From positions 1 to 64,000 of the forward strand of contig JAGQWZ010000171.1 of the NCBI GenBank assembly GCA_020436835.1: a stretch of DNA of 64,000 nt. The letters run 5' to 3'. Position numbers and translations under genes: made by a program. Below the pieces are notes generated by a model. It was given only the letters and a program-made list of their open reading frames with translations, did no database searches and was not told the DNA's origin. Positions 47,654 through 56,084 of the stretch are shown in pieces (positions within the stretch are counted from its first letter, which is position 1; each line of letters starts with the position of its first letter). Source of the stretch: Saprospiraceae bacterium (lineage in GTDB: Bacteria > Bacteroidota > Bacteroidia > Chitinophagales > Saprospiraceae).

Positions 47654-47662
47654 TCCATTCCG

Positions 47663-48346
47663 ATGAAGTCCTTGAAAAATCGATATGCCATGATAGCTGG
47701 TAGTTCCATCATTCTTATGGCGATTGTTGCCGGCTTTTCATACGGCTATGCTCATAAACAGCTTATTTCCACAATTGATCCCGAATATATTGGCGAAAAA
47801 CTGGGACTGACACAATCACTTTTAATTAGTGAAGTATGGGGATGGATAATAGTATTTTTTTGTGATTTACTTGCAGCCTGGTGTCTGTATCACTACTTCA
47901 AAGATGTGGATGGAAAAATATCGAAGGTTACAGCAATCATCCGCCTTATCTATACAATCATTTTAGGTTGGGCAATCTGTCATATCATCGATATTTTTCC
48001 TCTACTGAGTAATGTCAATGACAGCGGAAAGATACAAATCACTGAAATCACCAAACATATAAATCAGTTTGAAGAAATCTGGTCCGGAGGGCTAATGATT
48101 TTTGGCATGCATCTCCTGGGACTGGGTTACCTCTCTTATCTAAGCCAGGTGGTTCCCAGGATTTGGGGGATACTTCTGATCTTCGCCGGACTCTGTTATT
48201 CGAGCCTTCACCTGGCCAAAGCCACCCTTCACGGCTATGACCAACTGCTTGTAAATATTGAAATGATACTCAGCCTGCCAATGGCAATCTCCGAGATTGG
48301 ATTAGCTTTTTGGCTAATAATTAAAGGAAGAAAAGCAATGATATAA
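47663..48346 (+). CDS. DUF4386-like membrane protein
   Basis: A 227-residue protein with about six membrane segments, and the family-typical region His-Leu-Leu-Gly-Leu-Gly-Tyr-Leu-Ser-Tyr-Leu followed by Pro-Arg-Ile-Trp-Gly-Ile-Leu-Leu. Function is unknown. It is 9 nt downstream of the MDR enzyme and likely co-expressed under the hybrid regulator. Confidence 0.75.
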   Translation: MKSLKNRYAMIAGSSIILMAIVAGFSYGYAHKQLISTIDPEYIGEKLGLTQSLLISEVWGWIIVFFCDLLAAWCLYHYFKDVDGKISKVTAIIRLIYTIILGWAICHIIDIFPLLSNVNDSGKIQITEITKHINQFEEIWSGGLMIFGMHLLGLGYLSYLSQVVPRIWGILLIFAGLCYSSLHLAKATLHGYDQLLVNIEMILSLPMAISEIGLAFWLIIKGRKAMI

Positions 48347-48386
48347 AATCCTGATAAAGAGATATTCGCTAATTTATCGAGCAATC

Positions 48387-49088
48387 ATGAAGAATACACA
48401 AATGCAGGATTTTCTCCGGGAGGTAAAAGTGGCGGTGAGAAATTCGAAAGCAGATGCTGTCTCACAAAGAAGATGCTTTAAGAAGGGGTATTCCTTTTCA
48501 AAATTCCCCCTCAATAAACAGGTAGCAATCTGGGATTATATCTGGCTTAACGAAAAAGATTTTTGGATTAAGGTCCAGGCATTTTTTTTCTGTGAGACCA
48601 CTCTAAAAAAAGACGCAGATTTGCTTTATATCTGGCCTGTGATCAGGAAATGGCAGGATCAGGTTGATCACTGGGGACTTTGTGATTGCCTGGCTAAAAT
48701 TTATTCAAAGGTGCTGGAGCTGGACCCGGAGCAAGTCTATCCCCTTCTGATGGAATGGAATAAGAGTGGAGATGCCTGGAAAAGACGACAGTCTCTAACC
48801 AGCTTGGTTTACTATGCCTCCGTAAGAAAATCCGTACTGCCCTTTACACAAATTGAAGCACCCATCAGCCAATTAATTTCTGACCCGGAATACTACGTGC
48901 AAAAAGCATTGGGGTGGACCATTCGTGAACTTACCGTCTGCTATCCGGAGGAAGCCTGGAAATACCTCCTCGAGCAGTCAACTCTGATCTCTTCTATCGC
49001 CTATCCCGCAGCCACAGCAAAATTGACACCCCAACAAAAGTCAACGATAAAACAGATAAGGGCAACCTCAAGAAAGGGAAAACCATAA
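48387..49088 (+). CDS. AlkD-like DNA alkylation repair protein
   Basis: A 233-residue helical-repeat (HEAT-like) protein. Helix pairs with Trp-Asp-Tyr-Ile-Trp, Lys-Trp-Gln-Asp-Gln-Val-Asp-His-Trp and Tyr-Val-Gln-Lys-Ala-Leu-Gly-Trp-Thr-Ile-Arg-Glu are typical of AlkD-type DNA glycosylases, which remove alkylated bases by pushing DNA against a concave face. The Trp/Asp pattern matches. Cytoplasmic. It follows the membrane protein by 40 nt. Confidence 0.8.
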   Translation: MKNTQMQDFLREVKVAVRNSKADAVSQRRCFKKGYSFSKFPLNKQVAIWDYIWLNEKDFWIKVQAFFFCETTLKKDADLLYIWPVIRKWQDQVDHWGLCDCLAKIYSKVLELDPEQVYPLLMEWNKSGDAWKRRQSLTSLVYYASVRKSVLPFTQIEAPISQLISDPEYYVQKALGWTIRELTVCYPEEAWKYLLEQSTLISSIAYPAATAKLTPQQKSTIKQIRATSRKGKP

Positions 49089-49222
49089 GATCGAAGTGTT
49101 CCGTTGGGGAAGCTAAACCGCAAAATATTTGATGTCTTCTAAATGCCATCAAAATTTGGCTCAAACCCCCTCGGCCAACGTAACGAAAAAAGTAAGTTGG
49201 AACGGAATGATTATCTTCGGTC

Positions 49223-50608
49223 GTGAATTTGATGCGCTTAAGAAATATTATAATGAGAACAGGTTTAATCACTCTTATTGCTGCCATCGTATTGATCATG
49301 GCATTCAGGGATAAGGAAGTTTCTCCCGGAAAATCATCTTTCAGCCAATATGCTGATTCCCTTTTTCAAACAAACGTTGACAGTGCCTTTATTGCCGGTG
49401 CCAGCATTCTGGTCTATCAACACGGAGACAAATTGCTGGATAAATCATATGGCTTTGCAAGTCTTGAACTCTCCGCTCCTATCCCTGAAAACGCTTCATT
49501 TGAAATTGGTTCGGTCACCAAGCAATTTACTGCCGCAGCTATTCTAAAATTGGCTGATGCCGGAAAATTAAACCTCGATGATGATTTTACTAAATACCTA
49601 AAATTTGACACAAAGGGTAAAAAAGTCACTATCAATAATTTATTAAATCACACCTCCGGAATTGCCAGTTATACTGAATTAAATGAATTCTGGGATTTGT
49701 CTATCGAGAGCCATAAACGGGATTCTCTGGTGCGGTTGGTTGAAAAAAAGGACTTTCTCTTTGAGCCGGGTGAAGCCCTTATTTATAATAACTCTGGCTA
49801 TTTTTTTCTTGGGCTGATCATTGAAGAAGTCAGTGGAAAGAGCTATGAGGATTTTTTACAGGAGAATATTTTTGATCCCCTGGGCATGAATCATACTTAC
49901 TATTGTTCCACTCAGAAAGTAGTGAAAGGCAAAGTCTATGGATACAATTATGCGCCGGACGGGTTGAAGCAAAAACCCTATCTAGATCACACCTGGCCAT
50001 ATGCAGCCGGCTCCCTATGCAGCCCTACTGAAGATCTACTGATTTGGATGAAAGCGCTGCATCAGGGAAAAATCATGAAAAATGAATTATACCATTCTCT
50101 CATTACCCCGGGAACGTTAGCAGATGGGACCAGGGTCAGATACGCCAAAGGTCTTACCAATTCGACAAATTTCGGTCATCAGATGATCGCACACGGTGGA
50201 GGAATTCATGGTTTCTTATCCGAAACCCGCTATTTCCCGAATGAGGACCTTTATATCATTTGTCTCGTTAATACCACCGGTCCAAAAGGGGCCGGATACT
50301 TTGCTGAAGAAATAACCTGGAAATTGCTGGATAAAATTCCTTATCAAAAGGAAAAGATTGACATTGACCTGCAAGCCATCGCCGGAAAGTATCAGGGCCA
50401 GGGTCGCGGCCGAATGTTATCCATCGAGGTCGCCTCCCTCGATAATGGGCTCACAATACTATTTGAAGGAGCTCAAACCCCCGACACATTGGACACTTAT
50501 ATTGGTCATAGCACGTGGATGAAAAACAACGATATTATTACCTTCCAGCCGGACCGGTGTCTCACCGATTTTATAAGTGGTTTTTATTCCCTGGAAAAAA
50601 TGAAATAA
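49223..50608 (+). CDS. Serine hydrolase (class C beta-lactamase-like), membrane-anchored or exported
   Basis: A 461-residue hydrolase (451 if started at the ATG at 49253, which gives a cleaner signal sequence). The hydrophobic N-terminus is followed by Ser97-Val-Thr-Lys100 (SxxK), Tyr-Asn-Asn-Ser-Gly-Tyr, and His-Gly-Gly in the catalytic core. A ~100-residue C-terminal lobe follows. Peptidase or esterase activity in the periplasm is likely. It has no lipobox, unlike the hydrolase at 34273. Confidence 0.8.
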   Translation: MNLMRLRNIIMRTGLITLIAAIVLIMAFRDKEVSPGKSSFSQYADSLFQTNVDSAFIAGASILVYQHGDKLLDKSYGFASLELSAPIPENASFEIGSVTKQFTAAAILKLADAGKLNLDDDFTKYLKFDTKGKKVTINNLLNHTSGIASYTELNEFWDLSIESHKRDSLVRLVEKKDFLFEPGEALIYNNSGYFFLGLIIEEVSGKSYEDFLQENIFDPLGMNHTYYCSTQKVVKGKVYGYNYAPDGLKQKPYLDHTWPYAAGSLCSPTEDLLIWMKALHQGKIMKNELYHSLITPGTLADGTRVRYAKGLTNSTNFGHQMIAHGGGIHGFLSETRYFPNEDLYIICLVNTTGPKGAGYFAEEITWKLLDKIPYQKEKIDIDLQAIAGKYQGQGRGRMLSIEVASLDNGLTILFEGAQTPDTLDTYIGHSTWMKNNDIITFQPDRCLTDFISGFYSLEKMK

Positions 50609-50684
50609 AAAATCATTGCTTGCCGCAGCTAAGATGATTAATTTCTCAACAGCAGGAAATTTAAATATCGGATGTGAGAAACTA

Positions 50685-52601
50685 TCAGGGTGTGATTATC
50701 AATTTGCGGTGAGACACATATCCATTTTGTTTGAGTTGCACATAGTATATTCCAGAAGGCAGCGCTGCTACGGAAAATCTATTTTTTTCAGCAGTAATTT
50801 TTTCGTTCCATATTACTGAACCATCCGCTTGAAATAATGAAAGCAAACCAGACGGATCATCGACCTGAATTTCTACTTCGTAGTGAGCAGGATTTGGGAA
50901 CATTCTAAAGGACAAACCCGTTAACGACTGATTTCTTTGAGCTACGGTAGCCTCATCTTTTGGAATTAAAATATGGGAGGGAAAGTTGATGCCGGTATGT
51001 ACATGATTTGTAGCGATCAGTGGATTGATCAACGTATCAATATGATTATCGGGGTACATATCAAGACCATTATTCATGTTGCGATTATAGCGGGGATAGT
51101 TGGAAGAAGTAACAATCAATCGAAGCTGATGACCGGGCAGAATTGTAATAGCAAGCGCATCCAGCTCTATGGTAATAAGATAGACTTCCTCCTCATGCAT
51201 GAACATGGTGTCCTGAACCCGGAAACCTTCCCGAAAACGCATCCTTTGTATTCCGTCTCCCAAAAGGATTGATCTTCCATCCGGAAACACATCCGTTACT
51301 CTCACTGAAAAATCTGTATCCGGTCGATCGGATGAAACATAAAGATTTACCGATATGCTACCCTGAATGACCAAAGGTTCTTCTAACTCTCCAGTGCTGA
51401 AAATCAAGGCGTCCTGTCTGCTTTCCACGAGCAATGACTGATCAAATGGTCCCTGATCCAGATTCAGATTGAGTGTCTTTCCTCCTACCGTTGGTGAGGG
51501 ATCCCGGGGATCATAAGTGTAGGAAAATTTAGCCCCGGTGGTAAGTTCGCTATCCAAACTTTTTTCACCGGTGAGATAATAGGATTGACCGATGGCGGAA
51601 GGAGGTGGCCAGCTATCTGAATGAAGCCATTCATCATTACCCATCTGAAAAAATCTTACCGGCTGTCTTTCACCCCAGCCATTATCCTGACTACGTAAGT
51701 AATAATCGAAAAACCGCAATGCTTCCTTTACATTTTCTCCCGCCGCATCGGGATAGAAAAGTTCTCCCTGTATTCCCGAGCCAACAAAAGCGATTCCTGT
51801 ACCTCCATGAACCCAGGGCCCCATTAATAACCGGTGCTTATCGCGAACTTCCTCCATCGAGCTGGATCGCAAAGTATCAAACATCCGCAGGGTCTGATCC
51901 GTATTATGATCATACCAGCCTCCAACCAACAAAAAAGGAATTCCAATTTCCTCAGGATACATCGATTCATTTTCCGCGATCTCCCAAATGAAATTATAGT
52001 AAGGATTATTGACCACAATTCCAGCAAAGCCAAATAGAATATCCAGGGTTTGAAGGCTTTCCACTTCCAGTACTCCACCGGGAAAATATTTTTCATAGGA
52101 AAACTGGGGGGCGGCCACTTCAGTTACACATACCAACAGGTGAGGCGGATGTGTTTTTGCTACCTTATATTGAATATTACCCAGGGCGGATGGGCCCCAC
52201 ATCCCGATTTTTCCATTTGACCAGGACTGCCGGGCAATCCACTCCACGACATCGTACCCATCCTCTCCATCATCAGACCCAAGGGCACAGGCTGCGGTAG
52301 AAGCAAAACGACATCTCCAGTCCACGACAACAAAAGCATATTGAGAATGGCCGATATCCTTTCCTATCCGCAATGGCAAGCCATTTTGTGCCATGAAAAA
52401 TTTACCATAAGGTGTAATAATTAAGACGGTAGGAAAACTATCGGTGGAGTTAGGTAAATAGATATCACCAGCCAAAAACTTTCCATCCCGCATAGGGATT
52501 TCTACCATAGCGGTAGGTTGAGAAAATGCAAATACAGGCAGGACCAATAAAAAAAGCAAGATCTTCTCCCGGCACATGGAATATCTCCCTTCAAATATCA
52601 T
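50685..52601 (-). CDS. CocE/NonD-type hydrolase with T9SS sorting domain
   Basis: A 638-residue secreted enzyme. A signal peptide covers about residues 9-28, so Met9 at 52577 is an alternative start. The alpha/beta-hydrolase core has Gly-Pro-Ser138-Ala-Leu-Gly (nucleophile), Asp in Gly-Gly-Trp-Tyr-Asp-His and His in Gly-Pro-Trp-Val-His-Gly. The jelly-roll X-Pro-dipeptidyl-peptidase C-terminal domain follows. The last ~80 residues (Phe-Pro-Asn-Pro-Ala... Ser-Gly-Ile-Tyr-Tyr-Val-Gln-Leu... Arg-Lys-Leu-Ile-Ile) are a Por secretion system sorting domain. It probably hydrolyses acyl esters or amides outside the cell. It is the only T9SS cargo seen in the window. Confidence 0.88.
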   Translation of the reverse strand: MIFEGRYSMCREKILLFLLVLPVFAFSQPTAMVEIPMRDGKFLAGDIYLPNSTDSFPTVLIITPYGKFFMAQNGLPLRIGKDIGHSQYAFVVVDWRCRFASTAACALGSDDGEDGYDVVEWIARQSWSNGKIGMWGPSALGNIQYKVAKTHPPHLLVCVTEVAAPQFSYEKYFPGGVLEVESLQTLDILFGFAGIVVNNPYYNFIWEIAENESMYPEEIGIPFLLVGGWYDHNTDQTLRMFDTLRSSSMEEVRDKHRLLMGPWVHGGTGIAFVGSGIQGELFYPDAAGENVKEALRFFDYYLRSQDNGWGERQPVRFFQMGNDEWLHSDSWPPPSAIGQSYYLTGEKSLDSELTTGAKFSYTYDPRDPSPTVGGKTLNLNLDQGPFDQSLLVESRQDALIFSTGELEEPLVIQGSISVNLYVSSDRPDTDFSVRVTDVFPDGRSILLGDGIQRMRFREGFRVQDTMFMHEEEVYLITIELDALAITILPGHQLRLIVTSSNYPRYNRNMNNGLDMYPDNHIDTLINPLIATNHVHTGINFPSHILIPKDEATVAQRNQSLTGLSFRMFPNPAHYEVEIQVDDPSGLLSLFQADGSVIWNEKITAEKNRFSVAALPSGIYYVQLKQNGYVSHRKLIITP

Positions 52602-52620
52602 CCCATAAATTCTATTGTTG

Positions 52621-53982
52621 CTACTTCAGACTCTCTGCATTTTCGTAAATCTTGCTTATTGCGACTCCGATTTGCTTCATGTCATTGGTGTCGCCCAATA
52701 ATACATTTTGAGGTATCCAAATCGCTTCCTCGCACAATTGGTCATTTAATGGGCAATGGTTGGCTTCCATATACCGGTTATAATCCAATTTTGCCGATGG
52801 GTAGAACTTTCTATAATATTTCGATTCCAGCGTATTTTTTAGAAAAGGCATTTTATTGAGTGGACGATATCCATCGTAGCAGGGAACTCCCTCTGACTTG
52901 AGCGCTGCGATAAATTTACTGCGGCTCAGACCCTTGAATTCCTGTTGATCATAACGGAAGGGAAAGAGGTGAAATGCAGCGCGGTTTACCTTGGGATAAA
53001 GACGATAAGGAGTAATTCCAGGGGTGGTTTCGATCTCTGACTTAAGGAGCGAGGCATTCTGATTTCTCAATTCTGTTTCGCCTTCCAGACGCTCTAACTG
53101 AGCCAGTCCGATGGCAGCCTGATATTCCGTAAGCCTTAGCTTGGTCCCGATCCTGACGGCTCCCGGGCTTAATTCACCGGCAACGGATCCGTAGGGATTT
53201 CCATAATTATGATAAGAATAACAGCGGTCCATGAATGCATCATCGTTACTGACGATTGCTCCACCCTCTCCCATCGGAATATTCTTGGAATTTTGAAAAC
53301 TAAAGCAACCGGCATGTCCGAAGGTTCCCAGTTTTTTATGATCATACTCAGCCAACCAGGCCTGACAGGCATCTTCGATCACGATAAGATCATGTTTCCT
53401 CGCAATTTCCATGATGGGATCCATCTCACAGGGAAGACCCAAAATATGAACCGGAATGATTGCCCGGGTTTCCGGCGTAATTTTTTCTTCGATCTTGGCC
53501 GGATCCATCTGGAACGTTTCAGGATCAACATCCACAAAAACAGGTATGGCCCCGTTGAATACAACGCAGGACACTGAAGCAATGAATGAATAGGGCGTTA
53601 CCAATACTTCATCTCCCCAACCCACCTCATATTGAGCCAGCGATGCATTAAGGGCATTGGTCCCATTGACGACCGTAAGACACCGTTTTATATCCAATAT
53701 TTCAGCCCAACGCCTTTCAAATTCATCGACCACCCTATTGCGTGACCAGACTCCACTGCGCATTACTTTGAGCAATCCCGGCTCATCTTTATCGGGGTTC
53801 CAGACGGGCCAGGAGGGCCAGCTGTGACCTATTGCCGGTGTACCGCCCAGGAGGGCTGGAGTGGCGGATGCTTGATTATTTATATTAATCATCTTTACCG
53901 GAAAATTCAATCCGGCCGCTGCACCAATACCAGCGATTGACTGGTCACGGATAAACTTGCGCCGATCATATTTACTTCCCAT
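52621..53982 (-). CDS. Tat-exported DegT/DnrJ/EryC1/StrS-type aminotransferase
   Basis: A 453-residue PLP enzyme with a twin-arginine signal (Asp-Arg-Arg-Lys-Phe-Ile-Arg). The PLP lysine is Lys233 in Phe-Gln-Asn-Ser-Lys-Asn-Ile-Pro-Met-Gly-Glu-Gly-Gly, and Asp204 lies in Ile-Glu-Asp-Ala-Cys-Gln-Ala. The family transfers amino groups to keto-sugars and is normally cytoplasmic, so export is unusual. Relatives with Tat signals occur in Bacteroidota and Planctomycetes, where the substrate is not known. It lies 7 nt downstream of the amidohydrolase gene and 19 nt upstream of the secreted hydrolase, so the three form one transcript. Confidence 0.85.
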   Translation of the reverse strand: MGSKYDRRKFIRDQSIAGIGAAAGLNFPVKMININNQASATPALLGGTPAIGHSWPSWPVWNPDKDEPGLLKVMRSGVWSRNRVVDEFERRWAEILDIKRCLTVVNGTNALNASLAQYEVGWGDEVLVTPYSFIASVSCVVFNGAIPVFVDVDPETFQMDPAKIEEKITPETRAIIPVHILGLPCEMDPIMEIARKHDLIVIEDACQAWLAEYDHKKLGTFGHAGCFSFQNSKNIPMGEGGAIVSNDDAFMDRCYSYHNYGNPYGSVAGELSPGAVRIGTKLRLTEYQAAIGLAQLERLEGETELRNQNASLLKSEIETTPGITPYRLYPKVNRAAFHLFPFRYDQQEFKGLSRSKFIAALKSEGVPCYDGYRPLNKMPFLKNTLESKYYRKFYPSAKLDYNRYMEANHCPLNDQLCEEAIWIPQNVLLGDTNDMKQIGVAISKIYENAESLK

Positions 53983-53989
53983 AATTCGT

Positions 53990-55729
53990 TCATTTTTTTA
54001 TACTCACTGTTGGTCTATTGCTTTCCGGAAGCCGTCCCAGACAAGGTTGAATCACCTTCAGAGCGTTGGCCGCCAGGATTTTCTGTTTCACTCCCAGAGG
54101 CAGCCTCGAATAAATTACCCATCCCAATTGAGGCCTCGGATCTCGCATAGGTAAATCGGACCCGTAAACGATACGGTTTTCATCCCCCTGCTCCGCCAGA
54201 TATTCGATAGCTCCAAGCGGTAAACTGGTATAGGTTATTTCGGCGTAAACATTGGGGTATTTATGCATCAATTCAATGGTCTTTTGAGCCATAGAAAATG
54301 AACTGCCTGCATGGGCAACCAGCCACCGAACGTTCGGATACCTTGAAGCGAGGACATCAGTCTCCATCAAATCTTTTCGAGCATTATGTAGTAATCCGTA
54401 GAATTGATTCTTGTTGCCATATTCCCACCATATATCATAAGACGGATCGTGATATTCGACACCATACATTAAGTATGGTTTCATACCAATAAAGCGGGAA
54501 TCACGGTATACCCGATGAATCATTTGCTCCATTTCCGCCTGGCTGAACTGAGTGGGATCGAAAGTACCCAACCCCCAATAACCCGGAGGGGCGGCATCCA
54601 GGGCAAGACGAGTGGTTTCATTTCCAGATTTGGCATCCTGACTGACTACGCCATCCCAGCTCATAATCCCTCCTCCAGCATATCCCAAATCTGAGACTAA
54701 AGAGAAAACACCCTTCGGGCCCCCATTACGCATCCGATAGTGTCTGCCTGCTCCATTCAGTCCTTCGTGTAGCATATGCATATGCATATCAAGAACAGGT
54801 AACGGCAGAGGCAGACCTCTCTGAGCCGCACGAACCAGAATATCCGAATCCTCATTTTCTTTCATTTCGGGCCTCTGAGACCTACCCAACAACCGGAGGA
54901 GATTTCCTCCTGCCATCTGCTCTTTGGCTTCACGGGGAATTCTGGCATAATCAATAAGGGTACGATGGGCTCCGGCAGACATCGTTGGAGCATTGGAAGC
55001 AAAAAGGATCTGACTGGTCAAGTTCTCCTCATAGAAATACTCCGGTCCTTCATTAATTTGAAACGTATCAAAGCAAATATGAAGATTCTTGTGCTGTCGA
55101 ACCAACGGAATCACAAAGCGCTGGGCGGCCCAGGAGATATGACGCAGGAAAACGGCGAGCTCTGGATATTGAGACAGGAATAGATCCACATCTCTCCAAT
55201 CTCCAAGCTCTGAATAATCAGTGATGATTAGCAAGACCTGTTGATCCGAAAGCCAATTAAAAAAATCCTGACAATAGTCTGCACGCCAGTCCCAGGCATT
55301 GGACCCGGGATGAATGGAAACCGCGCGGACTTGATGCTGTCTCAACAAGTCCCCGAGCGTATCGAGATCAGGGAATTCGCCGGTTTCCGGGGGAAATAGA
55401 TTCCAGATGGCAGATAAATTGGGATAAGGAGCAAGCGTCTTGCTTAGTTTTAAATTGGAAAAATGTGCATCATAGCTTAATGAAAGCGTAGATGCCACCA
55501 GTGCTCCGGAAATAGAACAAAAATTTAATTCCTCCAATAATTCAGACAAACTTGTCTGTTCAAGTGAATGGGTAACCTGTCTCGGGCCAATCTCGGTAAA
55601 CGCATCAAAATAAAGCAAGGGCGTTTCATCCTCAGCCGAAATTGACCTTTCTAGCCAAGAACCTATTCCGGGAAGACCAATGCCAACGGCGGAAAAATCC
55701 TGTATAAAACGTCTCCTGCTATATCGCAT
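53990..55729 (-). CDS. Tat-exported double amidohydrolase
   Basis: A 579-residue protein with a twin-arginine signal (Ser-Arg-Arg-Arg-Phe-Ile). Two amidohydrolase-type barrels appear joined: an N-terminal module (about 38-285) ending with Asn-Ala-Pro-Thr-Met-Ser and a C-terminal module (about 310-570) ending with Gly-Ser-Asp525-Leu-Pro-Met. Only the C-terminal one has the metal motif His316-x-His318 and His473. The N-terminal module lacks the His-x-His motif and is probably not catalytic. The order amidohydrolase, aminotransferase, secreted hydrolase suggests one extracytoplasmic pathway, with unknown substrate. Confidence 0.8.
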   Translation of the reverse strand: MRYSRRRFIQDFSAVGIGLPGIGSWLERSISAEDETPLLYFDAFTEIGPRQVTHSLEQTSLSELLEELNFCSISGALVASTLSLSYDAHFSNLKLSKTLAPYPNLSAIWNLFPPETGEFPDLDTLGDLLRQHQVRAVSIHPGSNAWDWRADYCQDFFNWLSDQQVLLIITDYSELGDWRDVDLFLSQYPELAVFLRHISWAAQRFVIPLVRQHKNLHICFDTFQINEGPEYFYEENLTSQILFASNAPTMSAGAHRTLIDYARIPREAKEQMAGGNLLRLLGRSQRPEMKENEDSDILVRAAQRGLPLPLPVLDMHMHMLHEGLNGAGRHYRMRNGGPKGVFSLVSDLGYAGGGIMSWDGVVSQDAKSGNETTRLALDAAPPGYWGLGTFDPTQFSQAEMEQMIHRVYRDSRFIGMKPYLMYGVEYHDPSYDIWWEYGNKNQFYGLLHNARKDLMETDVLASRYPNVRWLVAHAGSSFSMAQKTIELMHKYPNVYAEITYTSLPLGAIEYLAEQGDENRIVYGSDLPMRDPRPQLGWVIYSRLPLGVKQKILAANALKVIQPCLGRLPESNRPTVSIKK

Positions 55730-56084
55730 AAGGGATTCTCAACTATTTTCGACCATTCAACTTCTACCTCAGCGTATCCATAGAAGTCCGGGTCTCTCAC
55801 AACAAAAGAAAGATAATAAAATTATGTCCGGTCACAGAAGAATGACCTGAACATTACTACGCAAAGTGAACAGGTAAACCTTGACGATCTGATATTTTTA
55901 TCCCTTAATCCGAACGATTCCCTTTTCAAATCAACTTTCTGGTCACCGCTGGGAAAACAACGGAAAAAATCAGGCACAAAAACAGGTAAAAATACCTGTG
56001 CAAAACAGGTATTAGCACGCTTGTGCTCCCGGTTTTTCAATCCGAAATTAGATCAGAAAAAATTTCTCACCATAAAATAGGATT
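55730..56084. other. Intergenic region with dyads
   Basis: About 355 nt between divergent transcription units. It holds a perfect ACAGGTA-TACCTGT hairpin (55982-55999) followed by another ACAGGTATT, and an AGCAC-GTGCT dyad at 56014-56027. No gene is supported; the minus-strand open frame here lacks coding character. Confidence 0.5.
55982..55999. promoter_or_regulatory. Perfect 7-bp dyad ACAGGTA/TACCTGT
   Basis: The arms are separated by four A residues and lie about 85 nt upstream of the start codon at 56085. A third ACAGGTATT half-site follows at 56004-56012. It could be an operator for the neighbouring regulator or a hairpin. Confidence 0.4.

Noticed and set aside
55822-56040. Minus-strand 72-codon frame in the gap before the decapeptide-repeat gene
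   Set aside because: Composition is not coding-like, and it overlaps the dyad region between divergent genes.
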